DNA of 64,000 nt from Sebastes aleutianus. Taxonomy: Eukaryota; Chordata; Actinopteri; Perciformes; Sebastidae. Of the stretch, positions 26,300 through 36,870 are shown piece after piece. The stretch covers positions 186,001-250,000 of the forward strand of contig CAKAKS010000293.1 in NCBI GenBank assembly GCA_916700875.1, read 5' to 3'. The stretch's first letter is position 1; every line of letters begins with the position of its first letter. Position numbers and translations under genes: made by a program. The notes under the pieces were generated by a model. It made no database searches. It saw nothing but the letters and a program-made list of their open reading frames with translations, and was not told the origin of the DNA.

Positions 26300-27058
26300 C
26301 TGAAAGAGAGAGACAAGTTTGAGACAAAACAAAGAAACTTATTATTTTCATTGTCAATATGGAAATGATCAACATAACAACCAATAAAGAAGTAAAGGTT
26401 ATAAAGTCATCATCCCTTCTTGAAGTCAAAAATAACATCAAAGTGATTCTTACATTTATTTTATTAGTTTTTCAACGTGTCGCTCTGCAGGACCAGACGT
26501 GTGTTTGTAAGTTAGAGAAGGAGACTGTAGCAGGAAAGCTAATGTGGGCTGTTGTTCAAAGTCTCTGGCTCCTGTTCAGTTCAATTCATTTTTATATATC
26601 ATCAAATCATAACAGAAGTTATCTTAAGACGCTTTTCATATAGAGCAGGTCTAGACCGTACTCTATCATTTAGAGACCCAACAAGAGCATGAGCATGCAT
26701 TGTTATACGACAATGACAAGAAAAAAGTCCCCTTTCATCAGTGTGACTGTCTGTCTGTGATAGAACAGTGATGTTGTTGCTTCACACAGAGTTTAATAGT
26801 TCTCCATCCTCATCTATGCAGATGGAAAACAAACAGCATTCTGATTGGTTAAAGCAAAGACGGAGTGCTATCATAAAAATATAAATGTATTCCTTCTGGG
26901 TTCAGATTTTCTCTCAAAGGAGAACAAAGGAAGTGATGCAGAGCAGATATGTATGATGGAGAAGATCTTAAACGTTGTCACAACAATAGTCAGTGTATTA
27001 AGACAACAAGTCCTGTTTCCAGACATGAAGACATCAGCAGACACATCTACAGTCTTAC
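26300..27058. other. NLR gene 1 intron
   Basis: Intron between the FISNA-NACHT exon and the short basic exon. No gene or clear repeat is seen beyond a short similarity to gene 2 next to the NACHT acceptor. Confidence 0.5.
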
Positions 27059-27192
27059 TTTGTACAGTGCTGGTCTGACTGGCTGTCTGAGGTCCAGGTC
27101 TTGTTCTGGTCTGACTGGCTGTCTGAGGTCCAGGTCTTATTGTGGATCTGGACATCAGCTCGTCCACAGAAGCAGGACTCCTCTTCTTCTCT
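27059..27192 (-). CDS. NLR gene 1, short basic exon with internal duplication
   Basis: A 134-bp exon from ctccacag/AGAGAAG to GTACAAA/GTAAG, in frame with its neighbours. It encodes KEKKRSPASVDELMSRSTIR, then two in-tandem copies of RPGPQTASQT with a short joint, ending STVQ. A 36-bp direct duplication (27070-27105 and 27106-27141) makes the repeat. In gene 2 the same exon is 158 bp and keeps a CPQCGQRSRT zinc-ribbon-like motif resembling the C-terminal part of fish RING fingers; here that motif is gone. Confidence 0.8.
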
Positions 27193-28701
27193 CTGTGGAG
27201 ACATTACTTTAGAACTAAAATGATATGTATGATGGAGAAGATCTTAAATGGATTACTCCGTTCCAGTGGACAGCACCTGCATAAACTATAACTACTGGAG
27301 AACTAAAGAAGTCAGAAAGGTCTGACACAGTTTCCCTGTCTTAGAAGTGTTTATTGTTAACACATAAAATACATTCAGGAAGTGACATTCATATCACCAC
27401 TGACAGGCAGTTACTGTTTACAGTGATGACGCTGCCACCTTGTGGTTTCCTGGCATGTCCTCTCAATATGAGCATACATGAGCAAGTTGCAGTATTTTTT
27501 CCATCATGATATTCAGCCTCCAGAATAATATCAATGTTTTAAAAATGTCCTCTTTAATACAAACTCATAATTTTCTGCAGCTACTTCACAGTAAAGGTCC
27601 TCCATTAAAGAGAGCTGATTATGTCCTTTACTGATTCACAGTCACTTTGGGCAGCTTAGCTTGAGTTAGTTAGGTTTGAACTGAGGTTAGAAGTGGTCTA
27701 AATATTGAGGTAGCCCAGCGGTTTGAGACACACATCATGTAACACTGGTGTCCTGGTGTACCTTTTTTAATATCAATATGTTTTCTGCCACTTTCTACTG
27801 TCAACTATCAAATGAAGGCATGAATTCAAATATTGTAAAAAACAGAAGTGGTACAAATCTACATTTGACTATTTCATGAACTTTGTTTTGTCAGCAGATA
27901 GTTTAACACCAGAGATGTTTGTTCTTGACCTTCAGAAACAAGATGTGGTGCAGAGAATCTAAGCTCAAAGGTCCACTGACAAATAGTCCAAAGCTTTCAA
28001 CTGAAAGCTCTGAATCAATAGTAAGTGGACCTTTGAGCACTTCTTTCACTATATTTTACATATGTAGTGAAAGAACAAACTCAAACCATCAACACATAGA
28101 ATCAAGGTGAGCAAATAGTTTCTACAAATGCTTTTTCACCTCATGTTGCACAGTTATGATGTGCACTGATTCAAAATGACACCCAGTAGGTCATAACAGC
28201 TGATTTTAGGAGAAGTCAAATAAACAAAACATTGTGAGGACAAATATGAGAAAATTATTTAGACATTTGAAGCACATTCTTCCAGATTTTGAATAGTCGC
28301 AGATCTTTAGACCATTTCACAGCTGTAAAAGTAAACATTCCAGATGTGTCCCTGTTTATTTCCTGTTGCAGTGGATCTGAATGACATCAGCTGACAGGAA
28401 GTAAACATGGACCCTAAGCTGTCTAGCAATGAGATTCTGTTGAACCGGCCTCTACAGCCACTTATATGAATATTTTCTTGAAGTGTAAATTGTGAAATGG
28501 AGGTTCTCAGGTGTTTTGTTACAGAAATACAATCAGTAGTTTGTGGCTCTAAAACCCAGACTAAGATCCATCTTAGTTTGAAACAGTATCTGCACTAATA
28601 GTTCTGCATCAGGAATATAAATCTGTTAGCAGAACATTTAGTCTTCATCCTCAATGCATCATCATCCATCAGGTCAGCTTACAGTAGAAACAGTCTCTTA
28701 C
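27193..28701. other. NLR gene 1 intron, partly paralogous to gene 2
   Basis: 27548-28140 matches 62456-63000 (agctacttcacagtaaaggt). A block starting cagctgattttaggagaag near 28198 also occurs at 29800 and 63535, each time upstream of an MKSD exon, so exon and flanking intron were copied together. Confidence 0.6.
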
Positions 28702-28818
28702 TTTGTGTCTGAGGGTCCAGGTTCATTACTGAAGTTCGGTTGCTCCCCTATGGACCAGTCACTCTTCATAGACAGACAGCTGGGTACTGGAGACTCTGCT
28801 CTCTGTCTGGACTGAACT
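28702..28818 (-). CDS. NLR gene 1, MKSD-motif exon 2
   Basis: A 117-bp exon (tgtttgcag/AGTTCAG to GACACAAA/GTAAG). It encodes VQSRQRAESPVPSCLSMKSD followed by WSIGEQPNFSNEPGPSDT. The RAESPVPSCLSMKSD core is a hallmark of N-terminal exons in fish NLR-C proteins. In frame with both neighbours. Confidence 0.85.
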
Positions 28819-29454
28819 CTGCAAACACCAAGATGATTTTATTCACATCACATGAATCCTTGATAAACTCTCTGATGACAAAGACATTTCAGTTTCTAAA
28901 TACACAAACTACTGCTACTGTCAATAATGTGGTTTAAAGTTTGTATTAGTCCTCTTAGATTACAGCTGTTCTGGGTGACTGACAGCTGTCACAGATACGA
29001 AGAGGAAGAATGCACTAATTCATTCTCTTTGTGTCACCAACAGTGTGTTAAACTTCACTTAGTAAATACATTTTAGTAGAAATTTAATATACAAACACAC
29101 AATCAACTAAATCATGGCATTGGCATGGCATCACTTTGTTTTATATCATTCTGTATCTTCCCAGTGGTGTTCCTTATGTATTCAAATCTGAACTCTACGT
29201 ACGTATGTTCTAGAGTCAAAATGCTGTTTTCCCTTCAAGACCTTCTAAAAACGTTTTCCCACGTGACCTGACGTAGGTGTATTAATACAGTAACTTAGAT
29301 GGTGGTCAGCATGCTCCCAGTCAGGAGAAGCAGACAGGAGTACCGGCAGGAAGCTAAGTGATGTACTGCTGTGGACGCCACGTTAGTTCAGATCAGAAAG
29401 TCACACAATAACACAAACTAACTAACCGATGGATGCAGCAGTAGACCAGCTACT

Positions 29455-29770
29455 CCTGTGTTCTGAGAGGGAAAATGATGTAAAATGGCTTTGAAGACAG
29501 TGATATAACGGCTTCAGTTCCCTTCAGAAAGGGCTGTCTGATGGCGAGGTAAAGCAGAGAAAATATTCTAAATATAGTGTACACCTAAACGAATTTCTTT
29601 TTTATTTTAGGCGGCTATAATACGTTTTTCTGCTGCTCCCGTCCACAGCCGCTTTACCTCGCCATCAGACAGCCCTTTCTGACGGGGAAGTGAAGCTGAT
29701 TTACATCGCTCTCTTCAAAGCCACCAGACTCCATTCACAAAAGCAGTAATTTTACTTCCCAGAACACGGG
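29455..29770. mobile_element. Foldback (inverted-repeat) element
   Basis: The arm ccttcagaaagggctgtctgatggcgaggtaaagc (29521-29555) is the inverse of gctttacctcgccatcagacagccctttctgacgg (29651-29685), and the pairing continues outward with gaps (tggctttgaagacagtgat with atcgctctcttcaaagcca; tgttctgagaggg with cccagaaca). A related element sits at 63079-63500 in gene 2. No coding content. Confidence 0.7.
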
Positions 29771-30173
29771 GGTATACGTACAACCCCACTTCAAAGAAGC
29801 TGATTTTAGGAGAAGTCAAACCAACACAGTTTTTTGAGGACAAATGTGAGAAAATGAATTACACATTTAAAGCACATTCTTTCAGATTTTGAATAGTTGT
29901 AAATCTTGACAGCGACTTCAACGTTCAGGGAGAAATATGAATATTTTCCTTTAAGTGTAAATTGTTAAATGGAGGTTCTCAGGTGTTTTGTTACAGAAAT
30001 ACAATCAGTAGTTTTTGGCTCTAAAACCCAGACTAAGATCCATCTTAGTTTGAAACAGTATCTGCACTAATAGTTCTGCATCAGGAATATAGATCTAATA
30101 GCAGAACATTTAGTCTTCATCCTCAATGCATCATCATCCATCAGGTCAGTGCACAGTAGAAACAGTCTCTTAC

Positions 30174-30293
30174 TTTGTGTCTGAGGGTCGAGGGTCATTA
30201 CTGAAGAATGGAGGAGTCATTATGAGTGACCGGTCACTCTTCATAGACAGACAGCTGGGTACTGGAGACTCTGCTCTCTGTCTGGACTGAACT
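30174..30293 (-). CDS. NLR gene 1, MKSD-motif exon 1
   Basis: A 120-bp exon with the same borders as the next MKSD exon. It encodes VQSRQRAESPVPSCLSMKSD, then RSLIMTPPFFSNDPRPSDT. Its first 20 residues are identical to those of the 28702-28818 exon, and flanking intron blocks are shared, so the two are a recent tandem exon duplication. Confidence 0.85.
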
Positions 30294-30396
30294 CTGCAAA
30301 CACCAAGAAGATTTTATTCACATCACATGAATCCTTGATAAATTCATTCTTGATTAAACTTCACTTAGTAAATACAGCATATAGCAGCTCTCTTAC

Positions 30397-30535
30397 TTTG
30401 ACTCTGAGGGTCCAGGTTCATTACTGAAGTATGGAGGATCTTCTTTAGACCAGTCACTCTTCATACACAGACAGCCACAGACTAGAGACTCTGCTCTGTC
30501 CTCCTCTTCCTCCTCACTATGACTCATCTTCTGAT
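30397..30535 (-). CDS. NLR gene 1, start exon
   Basis: Acceptor cttcag/ATCAGAAG, then ATG at 30527-30525. It encodes MSHSEEEEEDRAESLVCGCL followed by CMKSDWSKEDPPYFSNEPGPSES, ending AA/GTAAG. The acidic start followed by the RAES...MKSD motif is typical of fish NLRC3-like proteins, which supports this ATG. 131 coding bases leave two to be carried into the next exon, whose phase agrees. Confidence 0.87.
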
Positions 30536-30656
30536 CTGAAGTCAGTCTGAGAGGTTAAACATTAACACTGACTGTGACCTTTTAAACGAAAGGTACAAGA
30601 GTCACAGGCAAGACTGAGAGAACAGGAGGTAACACACAACCTCTCTCTATCACACA

Positions 30657-30661
30657 CCACA

Positions 30662-30692
<31 letters not shown>
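30657..30692. repeat. CA microsatellite
   Basis: An imperfect (CA)n run within the first intron of NLR gene 1. Confidence 0.85.
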
Positions 30693-30693
<1 letters not shown>

Positions 30694-30938
30694 TATACAG
30701 TATACAGTATAATAAAACCACCCAGCACTCCACCTGGTCACTTCTCTTTAACTCTCTGCTTGTTTTCTTGTCTTACAGCAGGTTTAATGAGGATTATTCA
30801 GCCAATCACGACTTTGTGTTCTCAGATGAATCAAACTGTTGAGTTCATTCTAACATTTCTCTCCTCTACAGTCCACAGGGAGGAAACTGACTCAGACACT
30901 TTAACAGTAAACTAATACAATGTTGGATTAACACTCAC

Positions 30939-31020
30939 CCTGCTTCAGTCTTCAGTCGTCACCTCTCTGTGCCGTTGACACAACATGGAGTCTGAACTCT
31001 CTGAACCGGACTGAACACTT
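30939..31020 (-). other. NLR gene 1, probable non-coding first exon
   Basis: The donor GCAGG/GTGAGTG (plus-strand cactcac at 30932-30938) follows a stretch that fits a 5' untranslated exon placed about 400 bp before the start exon. The 5' limit is uncertain; a TATA-like CTGTAAATAGAG on the minus strand at about 31081-31092 would put the start near 31055. Confidence 0.4.
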
Positions 31021-31089
31021 TCACGGTTCCCCCCCTGTACTCATGTACCTGAATCACCTGGTCAGTGTGGCTCCTCCCCTCTCTATTTA

Positions 31090-31556
31090 CAGGAAATCAG
31101 CTGAGTTCATCTGTGACTGTGTGTGTTCACAGCGGTTCACAGCCATTTAACATGATGTGGTCATAAGAATCTCTCTTGGCTTGAACAGGCTGAATGAACC
31201 CTCTAAGACCCACAATAGACCAGTTTTAGTCTTTTTTAGAGGGGTCCAGGGGGTCTTTAGAGGGAGATAGCAGGTCAACAGTAGATGTCACATAGAAGTG
31301 GTGTACATCATCTGAAAGCTGGGAACTTGGAGATTAATTTGAGATGCAGCTCAGCACTGAGTGTCAAGTTGTTCTAGTCATTAATCAGAAATAAACATTA
31401 ATTAATTAATTAAAATAAATTGTAAAAGTGTATAAGGGTTTAGAACATTATGATAGAAGTATATGATGGTCATCCCCATACCAACAACCAGACAAAGCTA
31501 AATGTGTGGCTTCAACAACAGTGTGTTGAACATGCACCCCAAAACAAAAAAGGGAT
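31090..31556. other. Upstream flank of NLR gene 1
   Basis: No gene is seen. An attaattaattaat microsatellite lies at about 31397-31410. Confidence 0.4.
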
Positions 31557-31800
31557 TGTTCTTGTGACCGACGGTACAGCTTCCATCGCCGACCTACAGA
31601 CGAGGAATCCACAAGAATGTGGCTGAGAAACCTAAACTTGAAGAGACCACCTAAAACACTGTAAGTGTGCTCAACGGAGGAAAACCTGTATCCTACTTCG
31701 TGGTTGGGCTACGAAAGAGCAGCGGAGGAGAGACGTCGGGTCCTTAAAAGGACTGATAGCAGAGCCAGGAGAACGTCAGCTATGATTTCATGTGTAGGGA
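31557..31800 (+). pseudogene. THAP-domain relic
   Basis: The plus strand reads CSCDRRYSFHRRPTDEESTR followed by MWLRNLNLKRPPKTL, a stop, then VCSTEENLYPTSWLGYERAA and EERRRVLKR. This follows the THAP zinc-finger plan: Cys pair, SFHR.P, a W-L-L helix, a basic PP segment, then VCS. The final C-x2-H pair is lost (VCSTEEN) and a stop splits the domain. THAP domains occur in P-element-type transposases and in host proteins derived from them. It is a dead fragment just upstream of NLR gene 1, on the opposite strand. Confidence 0.55.
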
Positions 31801-33850
31801 GGATACAGCATTGTAGCGTCTGTTTAATGACAGCCAGTTACTTTTACTATTTTATGTACAGTTTAAATGTAAGGCAGTTTATGGGCAGCATTACACTAAA
31901 AAAATAGCTCAATGCTTTGATCACATGATCCTGTTTGAGCTGTAAGAGGTGGTGTTCACACATGTTTTACTAGATGTTTTAATATGGAGAGAGGATTAGC
32001 GTACCGTTGGAAAACAGCGGTTCCGGCTCAGTGACGCGACACGACGGAAGTTGCGCCCATAATTCACGCAAGGCATCATGGGGACTAGGAATAAGGTGGA
32101 TAGGCATCCTATAATATATTATAGAGTGATGCTACAAATAACACAGGAAAGCACTGTAAGTATGAACACTATATACAAACACACCACCTTAACCCTATAA
32201 TGTTCCATTTGGAATATTATTGGAGTATTATAGGCCAACTATAGAAGATGCATAACCCCAAGTATAATAATATAGCAATAAAATCCCAGCTGATGATGAC
32301 TGAAACAGTATAACATGCTTAAAAATCATACATAAATAGGAATAAGTCAAAAGAGATTGCGGCTTACACACGGTAACATATGAATAAGGGGAGTACTGAC
32401 ACTTATTTGTCTCCACTTCAAGCACTGAATGGAGGTCTGCCAAAGAGATTTTGTGATGATCTGACCCTTTAAAGTTAACTCAGTTCCATCAACATTAAAC
32501 ACAGCAGCTGGTAATACTGAGAGAAAACATATCCTACCTCAGAGCTTCAGTGAAGAGAAGATGGTCCTTCAGTTGGTCTGTATACGCTTTCCTCTTCTTC
32601 CTCCAGATGTCTTCCATTGATGCCACATATCTACAAGTGTGTGACAAATAAAGTCTTAACATGCAACAGTAAAACTCATAATACACTTTTATAGAATTTA
32701 TAGTTATATTTATAGTTAGTATTAACCTAAATACCTGGAGACTTCCATAGTTCCCACGATCATGTAAACACCAGTCGGTAGGTTGGCTATATGATGAAAC
32801 ACATGAGCCATTAAACTGTATTAACATCTACAATCTTACACTAATTGTGAGTATTGTGTGTTTTATCCTCTTTCTTTCCTCTTGATGTTGTTCCAGAGCC
32901 GGTACGCTTTCTGCCAAGTGCTCATCCACAGGTGGCACTGATTTACCTCTGATATCAACAGCAGGAAAACTTTAACAAAAGAGATGTATTGGAACCAGTG
33001 TAAAGTGTTCCCTTTGTATGTCCTTTGGCACCCCCTAGTGGCGTCCTGCAAATAGCTGTACTGAAGAGGAAGTGAGGTCATTGTAAACAAAGAATAACAG
33101 GAAGTGGTGTTCAGGAAGCTCCTTTTTGCTCAGGGAATCATCTGTGTATAATCTTCTTAATCCTGTGCCATAAATCCACAAAACCGGCTTCATCTGTAAG
33201 TTATTCACTATTATCAGTTATGTGAACATGTTTATGTCACCATTTCTTAGGTTGAGTAAAGTATTTTGATGGTTAGTTTGTTTTCAACTACATAGAGATT
33301 TATTGATGTTTAAAGCATTGGTTCATATGTAAACATACTTTTATGCACCTGTTAGTTATGCTAGTGATCTTTTCTCTATTGATGTATTAGAAATATTATT
33401 TAGTACTTACAAGCACACTTATCTGATGTTTGTATTTTGTGCTCTTTTTCAGTTTTACAATATTACATATTTTCCTCCATTAAATCCTGCCAAACACAAC
33501 AACTCGTCTGTTCCTTGGAGAATGCAATGCTGGAGAATATATTGTTGAGCTGGCTGTATAGCTGAAAAACACGTTGCCTGCAACAACTTTGAGTGAGGAC
33601 AGCATAATCAGAGTCAAACTGTTACAACTAAATATAGCATTAAAGTGGAACACAGACTGAGCTGTCTCACCTTCAACAAGCTGATTACTTTAAACACGGA
33701 ATATCTTTGACTAATGAAGTAAACCACTAATGTAATATCATATGAATGACTGAATGCTAAAATGGTCATTTGTTTGTTATAAATTACCTCATGTTAGTTA
33801 CAAACCAAGTTTGTGATTATTAATAAAAACGTATTGTGTTGACAACTGTG
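31801..33850. other. Gene-free interval
   Basis: Minus-strand frames at 32228, 32534 and 32863 (71-97 aa) show no domain and no consistent splice phase. The words ctagtggcgtcctgcaaatag and similar suggest old repeat material. No gene is supported. Confidence 0.4.
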
Positions 33851-33854
33851 CAGT

Positions 33855-34395
33855 GTTGCAGTAAAAGTACTAATACCACACTGTAAAAATACTCTGTTAC
33901 AAGTAAAAGTCCTGAATTGAAAATGTTACTTAAGTAAAAGTATGTAAGTATAATCAGGAAAATGTACTTTAAGTATTAAAAGAAAGAAAACGTCCCCTGT
34001 GACTGTTAAACTATGACATATCATTAGATAGATTTATATACAATAAAATGATTAAAAAGGAAAAGCAGCAAATCGTCACATTTGTGAAGCTGGAAACATG
34101 AAATGATTTTTATTAAAAAATGACTTCAACAACCAAAAATAGTCGCCAATTAATTTCAGTCAATCAATTAATAAGTTAATGGACTAATCGTTTCAGCTGT
34201 ACATTTTTATATGTTAATAAAGTAACTAAAGCTGTCAGATAAATATAGAGTGTAAATGCAGATAAATGCAGTAAAAAGTACAACGTCTCCCTCTGAAATG
34301 TCCTGCAGTAGAAGTATAAAGTGGCATGAAAGGAAAATACTCCTAAAGTACCTAAAATGTGTACTTGAGTAAATGTACTTTCTAACACTGTAACT
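33855..34395. repeat. Fish interspersed repeat with aagtaaaagta words
   Basis: Contains cagtaaaagtactaatac, ttacttaagtaaaagtatg and, at the far end, cttgagtaaatgtactttctaacactgt. A related piece in the opposite orientation is at 35452-35620 (tggtggaatgtaactaagtac). These words are common in a dispersed non-coding fish repeat; I cannot name the family. Confidence 0.55.
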
Positions 34396-35451
34396 GTGTA
34401 ACATTAAACCATCACATCAGCAGAAAAACAGGAGATTGATTTATAGAAAATAATCTATTTAAATCACAATATTAGTAAGAAAAGTCACAGCTTGATATAT
34501 ATTTAAATGTTCAGCCCAACTAGCTAGATAAAGCTAATCAGATGAATATGTCTAGTTAACTAAAGACCACTTTAACTATGAAAATGAACATAGCTTGCTA
34601 AGTTTAGTTTGCCAGCTAACATATAGAACTAAACTGGGAAAAAAAAGTTCAGAAACTTGTGTTTGGTGGATTATTTCTCTGTTGTTACAATGCTAATGGG
34701 CATTGTATTTTACATTGTTGGAAAGCCTGTTTATTTACCTTCACAATGATGTCCAACTTGTAAGGATCATGCATTTGTGGGATGAGCAGCACAGCTCATT
34801 ATGTGGGGAGCGCCCAAGAAGGATCTGCCAAAATGCTCTGCCAATGGTAAACAGTGTGACACGGTGACACACTTAGTTGATAGTAGTGGCTGTATCATGT
34901 CGTATGAGAATTTCTGTCTTAGATATAATTTAATTGGCAATCGTGACATATTTAAATCCATAACTAAAGCCATCCCCAACTCTATTATCTGCTTGATTAG
35001 AGGAATTTGAACAAATCCTCCTCCTATCACACCTCGTCTCCCACAACTTTGAGTTGGTGGCTGTGACTTTAGTGAAATCAAAATCCCAAACAAAACAATT
35101 CGAAATATGTTTAATCACATCTCATACCCTATAGTATCTGACAGAAACTCACTTTCATAAATCTATCAGAAAGAAACTATTCACAAAATAAATCCATTTT
35201 AAAATATTAAACGGAGTGTATCCATCCAGTGATTTGTTTGGAAACACTTCTTTTCATTCATTCATCCAACGCCTCATTTATCATCAATGACTTATTATGA
35301 AGGCCTGAATCTGTGCAAATAAAGGTGGTTTCTTTCTGCTTACAGCACACTTTGATTTTCTCACTCCAATAATCAGAAGAATCAACAAGCAGAATCAGAA
35401 CTGATCAAATCTGACCCAACTTCATGTTGACTCACTATTATGTTATATTAT

Positions 35452-35620
35452 CAGTGGTGGAATGTAACTAAGTACATTTACTCCAGTACAATTTTGACAT
35501 ACTTGTACATACTTACATATACCACTTTCTACTTCTCCTAATATTCTACTTTTTACTCCACTACATTTATCTGACAGCTTTAGTTACTTTACAGATTTAT
35601 TTTATTAAAACAAAATCTAA
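35452..35620. repeat. Second piece of the aagtaaaagta repeat, inverted
   Basis: Reads agtggtggaatgtaactaag, then tactccagtac, then ttttactccactacatttatctgacag. This is the reverse-oriented end of the family seen at 33855-34395. Confidence 0.55.
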
Positions 35621-35629
35621 TCAACTAAT

Positions 35630-36254
35630 AAATGTTGATGTTTTATTATAGATTAAACTAGCAGCAGTATAAAATAATAAATTATGTTTTATTATAGATT
35701 AAACTAGCAGCAGTATATAATAATAAATTATGTATTATTGATTAAACTACCAGTAGTATATAATAATAAATGATGTATTATTATAGATTAAACTAGCAGC
35801 AGTATATAATATTAAATTATGTATTATTATAGATTAAACTAGCAGCAGTATATAATAATAAATTATGTATTATTATAGATTAAACTAGAAGTAGTATATA
35901 ATAATAAATGATGTATTATTATAGATTAAACTAGCAGCAGTATATAATAATAAATTATGTATTATTATAGATTAAACTAGCAGCAGTATATAATAATAAA
36001 TGATGTATTATTATAGATTAAACTAGCCAGCAGTATATAATAATAAATGATGTATTATTATAGATTAAACTAGCAGCAGTATATAATAATAAATGATGTA
36101 TTATTATAGATTAAACTAGCAGCAGTATATAATAATAAATTATGTTTTATTATAGATTAAACTAGCAGCAGTATATAATAATAAATGATGTATTATTATA
36201 GATTAAACTAGCAGCAGTATATAATCATAAATGATGATGTATTATTATAGATTG
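35630..36254. repeat. 46-bp satellite, about 13 copies
   Basis: Tandem copies of a 46-bp unit with attattatagattaaactag and cagcagtatataataataaa. Units vary between aattatgt and aatgatgt at the joint. It ends directly against a LINE fragment. Confidence 0.92.
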
Positions 36255-36262
36255 TGCCTACA

Positions 36263-36440
36263 GTATTTCTGTGATTTGCTGACTCCCTATGAGCCTGATC
36301 GATGCTTGACATCCTCTGGCAGAACTCTTACTAATGGTTCCAAAATCCAAACTTGTCAACAAAGATCACCGGGCTGTTGCTGTCCGGGCCCCTCAGTATC
36401 TCAACTCAGTATCCCACTTCCTTTAAATCTCTTCTTAAAG
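36263..36440 (+). pseudogene. LINE reverse-transcriptase C-terminal fragment
   Basis: The plus strand reads LLTPYEPDRCLTSSGRTL, then in a shifted frame KSKLVNKDHRAVAVRAPQYL followed by NSVSHF. This is the conserved tail of L2/Rex1-type LINE proteins: Y.P.R.LRSS, then a basic GDRAF-like AVRAPQLWNSLP motif. Truncated and frameshifted. Confidence 0.6.
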
Positions 36441-36870
36441 GTCACCTATTATGCAAAATGCACTTTTCCATGTCTTTTAAACATCAATATCTGTCCCCAG
36501 TGTGTCTACAGGTCACCATAGTATCATAAAAGACCATCCTCTCTCTTTTTCTCCTGCTCCATCTGTCTGAAAATGGGTCTAAAAAATCGCTGCGCAGCTT
36601 TTCCTTACACTGGTGACGTCGGTGACGAATTGCAAGCCATATAAGGGTTTCCTGGTGGAACGGTTAGAACCAGAGGAGAACCTCCAGCTAGGTGACCCCG
36701 CCCACAGAGCGTCACTCTCTCATCCGCCTCCTAACTATGAGCAAAGTCTGCTCCTACTTCTGTTAGTCTGCAAGAACCAGCAGAACAGTCTTCATGTACT
36801 CCCATCATCTAAATATAACATGTTCTTTCACAAAGGCTTTATGTAATTACACTGTTTCAACAGCTGATAT
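36433..36870. repeat. Fish interspersed repeat starting taaaggtcacctattatgc
   Basis: Starts with cttaaaggtcacctattatgcaaaatgcact, a phrase I associate with a widespread fish repeat, and runs to about cctcctaactatgagc. The 77-96 aa open frames inside show no domain. Confidence 0.5.

Larger units (their letters stand above)
6871..26440. repeat. Segmental duplication, copy 1 (NLR gene 1 body)
   Basis: This stretch is paralogous to 49069-60540. The low-coordinate edge is sharp: attataatactttagtctt starts here and at about 49069, where the partner abuts a minisatellite. The two NACHT exons and adjacent introns are nearly identical by eye and offset by about 34.2 kb. The copies differ in LRR unit number (seven versus four exons) and in several deletions. 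Similarity fades upstream of the NACHT exon but resumes around the short basic exon (27.0 kb versus 61.5 kb) and 27.55-28.1 kb versus 62.46-63.0 kb. Confidence 0.85.
8450..30527 (-). pseudogene. NLR gene 1: fish NLR-C (NLRC3-like) FISNA-NACHT-LRR receptor, frameshifted
   Basis: Coding exons in transcription order: 30527-30397 (start), 30293-30174, 28818-28702, 27192-27059, 26299-24456 (FISNA-NACHT), then LRR exons 22602-22426, 20013-19840, 17906-17733, 15327-15154, 13209-13036, 10623-10450 and 8623-8450. All have AG/GT borders and matching phases: the N-terminal exons join with two bases carried, and LRR exons are phase 2 at both ends. Family knowledge: these are cytosolic sensors in which NACHT binds ATP and oligomerises while the LRRs sense ligand or self-inhibit. 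One extra base at about 25585 breaks the frame after the NACHT core, so the LRRs would not be translated. No terminal exon after 8450 is certain; a B30.2 relic lies at 6.0-6.2 kb. A base-call error could mimic the frameshift. Confidence 0.85.

Noticed and set aside
32534..33090. Minus-strand frames of 75-97 codons upstream of NLR gene 1
   Set aside because: No recognised domain, no consistent exon borders, and surrounding sequence looks like repeat debris.
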